DNA from: an uncultured Lysobacterales bacterium
GTDB taxonomy: Bacteria; Pseudomonadota; Gammaproteobacteria; Xanthomonadales; SZUA-36
Assembly: GCA_937995275.1 (NCBI GenBank)
Contig: CALKKN010000343.1
Coordinates: 1-5,961 of the forward strand
Direction: 5' to 3'
DNA length: 5,961 nucleotides
The notes under the pieces: generated by a model
What the model was told of the DNA's origin: nothing
Database searches by the model: none
Seen by the model: only the letters and a program-made list of their open reading frames with translations
Shown: positions 1 to 4,639 of the stretch, piece by piece
Layout: every line of letters begins with the position of its first letter
Position numbering within the stretch: the first letter of the stretch is position 1
Program-made: the position numbers and the translations under genes

Positions 1-135
1 CTGCACCGACAGTTCGACTTCCCCCGCCAGGATCACGTACATGACCTCGGCCGGTTCACGCTCCGAAAAGATGACGGCCCCGGCCTCGAACTCCTCCACG
101 GAGTCCCAGTCGCGGAACAGCTTCTTGATGTTCAT
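1..135 (-). CDS. Cyclic nucleotide-binding domain protein, N-terminal part (runs off left edge)
   Basis: The reverse strand opens an ATG at 133-135 and stays open to the window edge, giving 45 residues starting MNIKKLFRDWDSVEEF. The stretch around residues 17-44 (EAGAVIFSEREPAEVMYVIL, then AGEVELSV) matches the start of a cNMP-binding / Crp-type beta-roll: the G-x-x-I-F-x-E-x-x-x-A-x-x-M-Y-V-I-L-x-G-x-V pattern is typical. The phosphate-binding cassette and any HTH or catalytic domain would lie outside the window, so it is unknown whether this is a DNA-binding Crp/Fnr regulator or a single-domain sensor. The lack of a long N-terminal leader suggests the domain sits at the very start of the protein. 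Its ATG shares four bases (ATGA) with the stop of the dehalogenase upstream, and an AGGAAG (143-148, reverse strand) precedes it by 7 bases. It is therefore the fourth gene of the msrP operon. Confidence 0.8.
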   Translation of the reverse strand, partial: MNIKKLFRDWDSVEEFEAGAVIFSEREPAEVMYVILAGEVELSVQ

Positions 136-1055
136 GGCGTATCTTCCTGCGTTCTCAACCCCCGCACCCAGTCCACGACGGCGCGGGCCCAGGTTTCGCC
201 GTCCTCTTCCTGGATGAAGTGCCGCCCCTGCAGCGTGATGTGCGGCTGGTTTCGGGTGCCCGGCACCTGTTTAAGGAACGGCTTGTCGCCGCCGGCCATG
301 ATCGGGTCGGCGTCCGAAAAACACATCAGTGCGGGCTTGTGCCACTCCGTCAGGACCTTCCAGGCTGCCCGGTTCGCCGGCACGGCCGGGTCGTCAGGCC
401 GGGTGGGCACCAGCATCGGAAACTGGCGCGCGCCTGCTTTGTAATCCTCGGACGGGAACGGCGCGCGATAGGCGTCGGCCTCGCCCTCGGCCAGGTCCCC
501 GCGGTCGAACAGGTTGACGATGTAGCCCGCGTCGAACTCCGGGTCTTCCTGGCTGAATTCGCGCCAGCGGTGGAACGCCTTGTTGATCGCATGGTCGCCG
601 GTCGGCAGGGCGGTATTCGACAGAGAAAAGCGGGCGAAGCGCTCCGGCAGCTCCGCCACCATGCGCAGCCCGATCAGGCCGCCCCAGTCCTGTCCCAGCA
701 GCGTGACATCGCACAGGCCCATCGACACCAGCCAATCGGTCATCCAGCGGACGTGTTTCGCGTAGGTGTAGTCGCTGCGTTCCGAGGGTTTGTCCGAGCG
801 GCCGAAGCCAACCAGGTCCGGCGCCAGCGTCCGGAAGCCGGCGTCGGCGAAGATCGGGATCATCTTGCGGTAAAGGTAGCTCCAGGTGGGTTCGCCGTGC
901 AGGCACAGCACGACAGGGCCGTGAGCCGGGCCTTCGTCGATGTAGTGAATGCGCAACCTGCCGAGGTCGGCGTCGACAATTTCAGTGTAATGGGGTTCGA
1001 ACGGGAAGCCCGGCAGGTTCTCAAACCGATCGTCGGGCGTGCGCAGTACGGTCAT
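132..1055 (-). CDS. Haloalkane dehalogenase, subfamily HLD-I (DhlA/DhmA-like)
   Basis: A 307-residue alpha/beta-hydrolase. HLDs hydrolyse a carbon-halogen bond to give an alcohol, halide and a proton, usually in the cytoplasm; no signal peptide is seen. Motifs, numbered from the chosen ATG: oxyanion-hole HGEPTW at 53-58, nucleophile-elbow GQDWGG with Asp123 as nucleophile and Trp124 as halide ligand, a cap-domain Trp164 as likely second halide ligand, Asp250 (in SDADP) as acid, and His279 (GRHFIQE) as base. An acid after strand 7 plus HGEPTW and two Trp is the HLD-I pattern, and DhlA shares HGEPTWSYLYRKM and the AYxAPFP segment. The cap is about ten residues shorter than in DhlA. A GTG at 1059-1061 would add two residues, but the AAGGAG at 1061-1066 overlaps it and sits 5 bases before the ATG at 1053-1055, so the ATG is chosen. 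The gene starts inside msrQ and ends in an ATGA overlap with the next gene. The family call is firm; the substrate is unknown. Confidence 0.93.
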   Translation of the reverse strand: MTVLRTPDDRFENLPGFPFEPHYTEIVDADLGRLRIHYIDEGPAHGPVVLCLHGEPTWSYLYRKMIPIFADAGFRTLAPDLVGFGRSDKPSERSDYTYAKHVRWMTDWLVSMGLCDVTLLGQDWGGLIGLRMVAELPERFARFSLSNTALPTGDHAINKAFHRWREFSQEDPEFDAGYIVNLFDRGDLAEGEADAYRAPFPSEDYKAGARQFPMLVPTRPDDPAVPANRAAWKVLTEWHKPALMCFSDADPIMAGGDKPFLKQVPGTRNQPHITLQGRHFIQEEDGETWARAVVDWVRGLRTQEDTP

Positions 1056-1695
1056 GGCCACTCCTTGATAAGCTGAATCTGCCCGGCGCCCGGCGGCGCC
1101 ACCAGTGCGCCAGCCGGAATCCGAGCAACGCAGCCAGCACGGCTGCGTAGATCAATGCTTCAAGGGTATCCAGTTTGACCTGCCAGTAAAAGTGCCACAC
1201 GCCCAAAATGGCAATCGGGTACACGAGGCGATGCAGCTGCTGCCAGCGGCGGCCGAGCCGGCGCATCATGCCCCTGGTCGACGTCACGGCCAGCGGGATG
1301 AGCAGGACCAGCGCCGTCATGCCGATCGTGATATAGGGCCGCTCGGCAATGTCCTCGAAAATTACGGCCAGGTCGAACCGCTGGTCGAGGCCGGCGTATA
1401 CCAGGAAATGCAGCAGGATGTAGAAAAACGCGAACAGGCCCAGCATGCGGCGGAACCGGATCAGCCAGTTCCAGCCGGTCAGGCGGCGCAGGGGCGTTAC
1501 CGCCAGCGTGATCAGCAGGAATTTGAGGCCCCACTTGCCGTTGCGGTGAATCAACTCCTCGACCGGGTTGGCGCCCAGGGCCATGCCGCCCACGCCGAAC
1601 GTCTCCAGCACCAGGACGGCCAGGGGCACCAGGCAGAGCAGGAATACCAGCACTTTCAGGGCACGGACCGTGCCCGGGCTCAGCGTCTGCAGCAT
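1021..1695 (-). CDS. msrQ: MsrQ, haem-binding membrane subunit of the MsrPQ methionine-sulfoxide reductase
   Basis: A 224-residue integral membrane protein of the ferric-reductase-like domain family, expected in the inner membrane. In the family it carries b-haem (and flavin) and passes electrons from the cytoplasmic side to periplasmic MsrP. Hydrophobic segments lie near residues 12-33, 56-68, 84-101, 119-137, 157-172 and 178-196. Candidate haem-ligand histidines sit where the family has them: His96 (LLHFLVY), His155 (QQLHRLVYP) and His168 (GVWHFYW). Conserved NP(V)E at 43-46 and GKWGLKFLLITLAVTPLRR at 53-71 are typical of MsrQ, and E. coli MsrQ is of similar length (211 aa). The start is fixed by the TGATG junction: the msrP stop (1695-1697) shares one base with this ATG, and no good Shine-Dalgarno is visible, so reinitiation after msrP is likely. 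The frame is open a further 540 bases upstream, but that part is a shadow of msrP. The basic, polar tail (about 199-224) overlaps the dehalogenase gene by 35 bases. Confidence 0.95.
   Translation of the reverse strand: MLQTLSPGTVRALKVLVFLLCLVPLAVLVLETFGVGGMALGANPVEELIHRNGKWGLKFLLITLAVTPLRRLTGWNWLIRFRRMLGLFAFFYILLHFLVYAGLDQRFDLAVIFEDIAERPYITIGMTALVLLIPLAVTSTRGMMRRLGRRWQQLHRLVYPIAILGVWHFYWQVKLDTLEALIYAAVLAALLGFRLAHWWRRRAPGRFSLSRSGHDRTAHARRSV
1061..1066 (-). promoter_or_regulatory. Ribosome binding site of the dehalogenase gene
   Basis: On the reverse strand AAGGAG lies five bases before the ATG at 1053-1055 and overlaps the first base of the competing GTG at 1059-1061, so it decides the start in favour of the ATG. 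It lies inside the 3' end of msrQ, giving the dehalogenase its own strong ribosome entry in addition to coupling. Confidence 0.8.
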
Positions 1696-2651
1696 CAGTA
1701 ATTCTTGCGCAGGTCGAGACCCGCGTAGAGCGAAGCCACCTGCTCGGCGTAGCCGTTGAACATCAGCGTGGGCTGCTTTTCGGCGAACACGCTCGCGCCG
1801 ATGCGCCGCTCGCGCGCCTGGCTCCAGCGCGGGTGGTCGACCTCGGGATTGACGTTCGCGTAGAAACCGTACTCGCGCGGCGTGGCCAGGGCCCAGGAGT
1901 TTTTCGGCTGGCGGGACGTGAACTCGATCTCCACAATTGACTTGATGCCTTTGAATCCGTACTTCCAGGGAATGACCAGGCGCAACGGGGCGCCGTTCTG
2001 GTTGGGCAGTTCCTTGCCGTAAACCCCGACCACCATCAGCGTCAGCGGGTGCATGGCCTCGGCCATGGTCAGGCCCTCGACGTACGGCCAGCGCAGGACC
2101 GCCCGGCGCTGCCCGGGCATCCGGTCCGGATCGAAGAGGGTCTTGAAACGCACGTATTTCGCCTTGGAGTTGGGCTCGAATCGCTTGAGCAGGTCGCCCA
2201 GCGGAAACCCTACCCACGGCACGACCATCGACCACGCCTCCACGCAGCGATGCCGGTAGACACGGTCCTCCAGCGCGTGCGGTCCCACGATATCGGCATA
2301 GTCATACTTGCCCGGCTTGTCACATTCGCCGCCGACCTTGACGGTCCAGGGCTCGGTGACGAACTCCTGGGCGTTGCGATAGGGGTCTTCCTTGCCGGTG
2401 CCGAATTCGTAGAAGTTGTTGTAGGTCGTGACGTCTTCCCAGCTGTTGGGCGTCTCGTCCGTGCTGAAAGGCCCGGGAACCGTTTCCAGGTCACGCAGGC
2501 TGGCCGAGGCGCGGCCGGGCAGCGCCAGCGCCGTGGCGCCGGTCAACGCAGCCCCGACCGCCAAGCCCGCGTCGCGGATGAAGCGGCGGCGGCTGACGAA
2601 ATTGGCCTCGCTGGTGATCTCCCAGGAACGGATACGGTTGTCTGGTTTCAT
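1695..2651 (-). CDS. msrP: MsrP, Tat-exported molybdenum-cofactor methionine-sulfoxide reductase catalytic subunit
   Basis: A 318-residue sulfite-oxidase-fold molybdoprotein that reduces methionine sulfoxide in periplasmic proteins, taking electrons from MsrQ. A twin-arginine signal is visible: S20-R-R-R-F-I-R, a hydrophobic stretch about 28-44, then RASA with predicted cleavage near residue 50. Cys136 in [15 protein letters not shown] is the molybdenum ligand of the family. Also present are [10 protein letters not shown] (101-110), the [20 protein letters not shown] block (218-237) and [18 protein letters not shown] near the C-terminus, all family landmarks. E. coli MsrP is 334 aa, so this copy is complete. 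The ATG at 2649-2651 gives the expected [13 protein letters not shown] leader; a GTG at 2690 would add 13 residues with no ribosome site and is not favoured. The Shine-Dalgarno before the ATG is poor. First gene of the four-gene operon; its promoter should lie in 2652-2780. In E. coli msrPQ is induced by HOCl through HprSR (YedWV); no such regulator gene is in the window. Confidence 0.96.
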   Translation of the reverse strand: MKPDNRIRSWEITSEANFVSRRRFIRDAGLAVGAALTGATALALPGRASASLRDLETVPGPFSTDETPNSWEDVTTYNNFYEFGTGKEDPYRNAQEFVTEPWTVKVGGECDKPGKYDYADIVGPHALEDRVYRHRCVEAWSMVVPWVGFPLGDLLKRFEPNSKAKYVRFKTLFDPDRMPGQRRAVLRWPYVEGLTMAEAMHPLTLMVVGVYGKELPNQNGAPLRLVIPWKYGFKGIKSIVEIEFTSRQPKNSWALATPREYGFYANVNPEVDHPRWSQARERRIGASVFAEKQPTLMFNGYAEQVASLYAGLDLRKNY

Positions 2652-2770
2652 GGTCTGACCCAAGGTGATTCGCCCACAGGACCGGGGCACGGCCCATTAC
2701 ATTACGCGAGCATGCCATAGCCGCGATTTTCGCAGCCGGCCGCCCAGCCGCGACAGGGCGGATTTTGGCC

Positions 2771-2776
2771 TATCAT
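2771..2776 (+). promoter_or_regulatory. Candidate -10 element for the GFA-family gene
   Basis: TATCAT differs from TATAAT at one base. The best -35-like match is GCGACA at 2750-2755, with a short 15-base spacer, so the promoter is weakly supported. It would place the transcript start about 80 bases before the ATG at 2861. The surrounding TGGCCTATCAT recurs, with one change, in the other intergenic region on the opposite strand (3993-4003). Confidence 0.35.
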
Positions 2777-2850
2777 GACAGGTATTGCAAAGGAGACGCC
2801 ACCCACCATGCACGCGCTGATCGCGGACACGCGCGCCCCGCCCTATTGCT

Positions 2851-2855
2851 GGAGG
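2851..2855 (+). promoter_or_regulatory. Ribosome binding site of the GFA-family gene
   Basis: GGAGG sits five bases before the ATG at 2861-2863. It selects this start over upstream in-frame alternatives. Confidence 0.75.
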
Positions 2856-2860
2856 ATACG

Positions 2861-3220
2861 ATGTTCATCGCTACCTGCCACTGCCAAAATGTACGAATTG
2901 AAATTCAGGAATTGCCGGTAACAGTTACGTCGTGCAACTGCTCACTGTGCCGGCGTTACGGTGCGCGGTGGGCCTACTTCAGCCGTGACCAGGTCCGGCT
3001 CGAGGCTGAACCGGGGACGCTGTCAAATTATTGCTGGGGCGATCGATTCATCGACTTTTGGCACTGCACGGTTTGCGGCTGCCTGACGCACTACACGAGT
3101 GTCGACACCGAGCCCGGAAGCCGTTTCGCCGTCAACGCCCGCATGCTTCCGCTGGAGGTCATGGAGTCGCTGCCCGTCCGCCATTTCGACGGCGCCGACA
3201 CCTGGCAATACCTCGACTAG
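2861..3220 (+). CDS. GFA / CENP-V-type zinc-binding protein
   Basis: A 119-residue cytoplasmic protein of the glutathione-dependent formaldehyde-activating (GFA/CENP-V) fold. The zinc-ligand pattern is complete: C6-x-C8 early, C25-x-C27-x2-C30 (SCNCSLCRRYG) in the middle and C69-x2-C72-G (HCTVCGCLTHY) late. By analogy with Gfa, C6/C8/C69/C72 would hold the structural zinc and C25/C27/C30 the second zinc. Extra cysteines occur at 58 and 74. Family members were named for S-hydroxymethylglutathione formation from formaldehyde, but most have no proven reaction, so no substrate is assigned. The ATG at 2861 is chosen because GGAGG (2851-2855) precedes it by 5 bases and the CxC motif then lies at the N-terminus as usual; a TTG at 2765 in the same frame would add an implausible 32-residue leader without a ribosome site. 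The gene converges on the next one, and the stops overlap in a shared CTAG. Confidence 0.88.
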   Translation: MFIATCHCQNVRIEIQELPVTVTSCNCSLCRRYGARWAYFSRDQVRLEAEPGTLSNYCWGDRFIDFWHCTVCGCLTHYTSVDTEPGSRFAVNARMLPLEVMESLPVRHFDGADTWQYLD

Positions 3221-3951
3221 AGTCCGGGCAGCAGCCAGCCGGTGCGCTGCCGGTAGTCCGCCCACTCGGGGTAACGCAACATGCTGGCCTCTTTCAGCGC
3301 CATGTTGACCACGAAGATGCCCAGCCACACCCAGGTCAGCACCAGCACCGGCAGCCAGTGCCACACCATCAGGGCAAAACTGCCGTAGACCATCATTTCG
3401 CCCAGGTAGTTGGGATGACGGACGTAACGGAACATCCCGTCGGTGATCAGGCCGGGCCGGACCCGCAGCGTGTAGAATTTCTGCGCATCCGCCGCCACCA
3501 TGATCACGGTGCCGAGCATGCACAGGCTGATGCACAGTGCGAACCAGGCGCCGTCCGGCAGGGGATAGTCCGGTTGCGACACACCGGAAATCAGCAGCCA
3601 GCCGAACACCCAGTACCACCCCAGCACGCCGACGAAAGCCAGTATCCCGCCGCCGACGGTGATACGCACCTGCCAGCCAGGGTCGGGAAGTGCCATGTCC
3701 TTGATGAACCAGGCGAGGCCGTAACTTCCCTGCATGGCGAGATACACCCAGGCAGCCATGGAAAAATTGCCGTACAGCCACATCAGCAGTCCCAGGAAGA
3801 AGAACGTGCCACATTTCTGAAAGTTGATCACCCAGGCGAATTTCCAGGGTCGCGGCCCGCCGCCGAAATCGTGCACCAGGTAATCCGTGGTCCGCCGCAT
3901 CCGGACGGCCCAGGCAGGCCGCCCGTTCCCCGCAGTCGTCTTTGCATCCAT
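3217..3951 (-). CDS. Integral membrane protein, isoprenylcysteine methyltransferase / DUF1295 (steroid 5-alpha-reductase-like) family
   Basis: A 244-residue multi-spanning membrane protein. Hydrophobic segments lie near residues 47-60, 64-83, 98-120, 135-155 and a long one at 186-216 that could form a hairpin. The diagnostic part is C-terminal: RPGLITDGMFRYVRHPNYLGE (165-185), the RHPxYxGE motif shared by isoprenylcysteine carboxyl methyltransferases, phospholipid N-methyltransferases, MddA and DUF1295 / sterol-reductase-like proteins, followed by RYPEWADYRQRTGWLLP (226-242), which fits the conserved family tail. These enzymes use SAM or NADPH on lipid or small thiol substrates; which applies here cannot be told from sequence alone. 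The N-terminal 35 residues are polar and probably cytoplasmic. The ATG at 3949-3951 is the first start in frame; AGGAG on the reverse strand (3965-3969) lies a rather long 13 bases before it. It is divergent from the cell-wall pair and may share its control region. Confidence 0.8.
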   Translation of the reverse strand: MDAKTTAGNGRPAWAVRMRRTTDYLVHDFGGGPRPWKFAWVINFQKCGTFFFLGLLMWLYGNFSMAAWVYLAMQGSYGLAWFIKDMALPDPGWQVRITVGGGILAFVGVLGWYWVFGWLLISGVSQPDYPLPDGAWFALCISLCMLGTVIMVAADAQKFYTLRVRPGLITDGMFRYVRHPNYLGEMMVYGSFALMVWHWLPVLVLTWVWLGIFVVNMALKEASMLRYPEWADYRQRTGWLLPGL

Positions 3952-3971
3952 TTTTGGTCGTAGGCTCCTGT

Positions 3972-3993
3972 TAAACGGACATAAACCCGTTTA
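3972..3993. promoter_or_regulatory. Perfect 7-base inverted repeat, candidate operator
   Basis: TAAACGG (3972-3978) and CCGTTTA (3987-3993) are exact reverse complements separated by 8 bases. The repeat lies in the 93-base divergent region and ends within the overlapping -10 candidates, so a dimeric regulator bound here could control both the membrane-protein gene and mepK. The centre-to-centre spacing of 15 bases is longer than one helical turn, so binding is an inference only. Confidence 0.4.
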
Positions 3994-3997
3994 TCAT
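3992..3997 (+). promoter_or_regulatory. Candidate -10 element for mepK-ldtD
   Basis: TATCAT matches TATAAT at five of six positions. TTAAAC (3971-3976) is the nearest -35-like sequence, with a 15-base spacer, so the match is imperfect. The predicted transcript would have a leader of roughly 40 bases before the ATG at 4045. Confidence 0.4.
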
Positions 3998-3998
3998 A
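3993..3998 (-). promoter_or_regulatory. Candidate -10 element for the membrane-protein gene
   Basis: Read on the reverse strand the same bases give TATGAT, also five of six to consensus, so the two divergent -10 candidates lie on top of each other. No convincing -35 was seen. The transcript would start about 36 bases before the ATG at 3951. Both promoters cannot be occupied at once if both are real. Confidence 0.35.
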
Positions 3999-4044
3999 GG
4001 CCATTGCTTTTCTCCAGCGGTACAACCGAGTGCATTACCCCGCG

Positions 4045-4563
4045 ATGAATCGAAAATTCACGGCCCTGGCCGTGCTGTTCACGTTACTGTCCCTGCCCAG
4101 CGCATTCGGCAATATCAGCGATGCCCGCATGCTGAAGTTCTACCACACCCACACCGGGGAGCAGATCGAGGTGACCTACTTCAGCAACGGCGCCTACCGT
4201 GACGAGGCGCTCGACCGGCTGAACCGCTTCCTGTCGGACTGGCGTAACGGACAGGGCCGCGCGATCGATCCCGACCTGATGGATATCCTGTGGGATATTC
4301 AGCAGGTCACCGGCAGCCGGGACACCTACGAGGTCATTTCAGCCTACAGGTCGCCTGAAACCAATGCGATGCTGCGGAGCAGAAGCTCCGGCGTGGCCAA
4401 AAACAGCCAGCACCTGCACGGCAAGGCCATCGACGTGCGCCTCCGCGGCGTCGATACCCGCATGTTGCGGGACACCGCCCTCGAGCTGCAACGAGGCGGG
4501 GTCGGCTATTATGCAAAGTCCGACTTCGTCCACGTGGACACCGGGCGGGTTCGCAGCTGGTGA
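4045..4563 (+). CDS. mepK: Secreted DUF882 / M15-type murein endopeptidase (YcbK/MepK-like)
   Basis: A 172-residue zinc peptidase-fold protein. YcbK/MepK of E. coli cleaves meso-DAP to meso-DAP (3-3) crosslinks in peptidoglycan. Expected zinc ligands are visible in the D-Ala-D-Ala carboxypeptidase-like pattern: SQHLHGKAID with His123 and Asp130, and His163 in DFVHVD; the 7- and 33-residue spacings fit the family. ISAYRSPETNAMLR (98-111) is the conserved segment before the active site. Residues 1-22 form a short basic start plus hydrophobic core ending SAFG, a Sec-type signal peptide without a twin arginine, unlike the Tat-type leader of E. coli YcbK. The ATG at 4045 is preferred because it gives a compact signal peptide; a GTG at 4030 would add five residues, and neither has a clear Shine-Dalgarno. 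The next gene, an L,D-transpeptidase, starts 76 bases after the stop on the same strand. The family call is strong; the exact bond cleaved is inferred. Confidence 0.88.
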   Translation: MNRKFTALAVLFTLLSLPSAFGNISDARMLKFYHTHTGEQIEVTYFSNGAYRDEALDRLNRFLSDWRNGQGRAIDPDLMDILWDIQQVTGSRDTYEVISAYRSPETNAMLRSRSSGVAKNSQHLHGKAIDVRLRGVDTRMLRDTALELQRGGVGYYAKSDFVHVDTGRVRSW

Positions 4564-4608
4564 CAAGGAGTCTCGCTTCCCTGCTCCGGCCTGCGGCTCC
4601 TTCACAAC

Positions 4609-4623
4609 GCCTGCGATGCAGGC
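4609..4623 (+). promoter_or_regulatory. GC-rich hairpin in the leader just before ldtD
   Basis: GCCTGC and GCAGGC are exact complements around a 3-base GAT loop, ending 6 bases before the AGGA of the ldtD ribosome site. No U-run follows, so it is not a standard intrinsic terminator. A longer stem (4565-4572 with 4595-4602, eight pairs including one G-U) precedes it in the same 76-base gap. It could set relative expression of the two genes or protect an mRNA end. Confidence 0.4.
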
Positions 4624-4629
4624 AAACCC

Positions 4630-4633
4630 AGGA
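4630..4633 (+). promoter_or_regulatory. Ribosome binding site for the GTG start of ldtD
   Basis: AGGA lies six bases before the GTG at 4640-4642. No ATG is positioned to use it, so it supports the GTG as start. Confidence 0.6.
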
Positions 4634-4639
4634 AACAAA

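Larger units (their letters stand above)
2652..2860. promoter_or_regulatory. Divergent intergenic region between msrP and the GFA-family gene
   Basis: These 209 bases hold no convincing gene and must contain the leftward promoter for the msrP operon and a rightward one for the GFA gene. Leftward, an AT-rich patch at about 2694-2706 (TAATGTAAT on the reverse strand) is the best -10-like area, but no good -35 accompanies it. A short inverted repeat GCGA-TTT-TCGC (2723-2733) lies between the two promoter areas. Rightward, TATCAT (2771-2776) is the best -10. An AAAGGAG at 2789-2795 with an ATG 12 bases on (2808) could start a 37-residue peptide that overlaps the GFA start; it is treated as doubtful. 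Confidence 0.5.

Noticed and set aside
219..1076. 285-codon open frame on the plus strand
   Set aside because: Lies wholly antisense to the dehalogenase, has no family-like motifs and reads as Arg/Ala/Gly/Val-rich shadow sequence of a GC-rich gene.
1696..2235. 180-codon upstream extension of the msrQ frame that would make a 404-residue protein
   Set aside because: It is an alternate frame of msrP with low-complexity composition; MsrQ proper begins at the ATG at 1695, with normal family length.
2652..2690. GTG-started 13-residue extension of MsrP
   Set aside because: No ribosome site before the GTG, and the Tat leader already has normal length from the ATG at 2651.
2049..2720. 223-codon plus-strand frame
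   Set aside because: Antisense shadow of msrP; no motif and no ribosome site.
2765..2860. TTG-started N-terminal extension of the GFA protein
   Set aside because: No ribosome site, no family-like residues, and a strong GGAGG sits right before the ATG at 2861.
3224..3253. Stem after the GFA stop as an intrinsic terminator
   Set aside because: The stem has a bulge and a long loop, lacks a U-run, and lies inside the coding region of the opposing gene.
3031..3963. 310-codon plus-strand frame
   Set aside because: Overlaps the GFA gene in another frame and is antisense to the membrane-protein gene; the His/Gln/Pro/Arg-rich composition is typical of a shadow frame.
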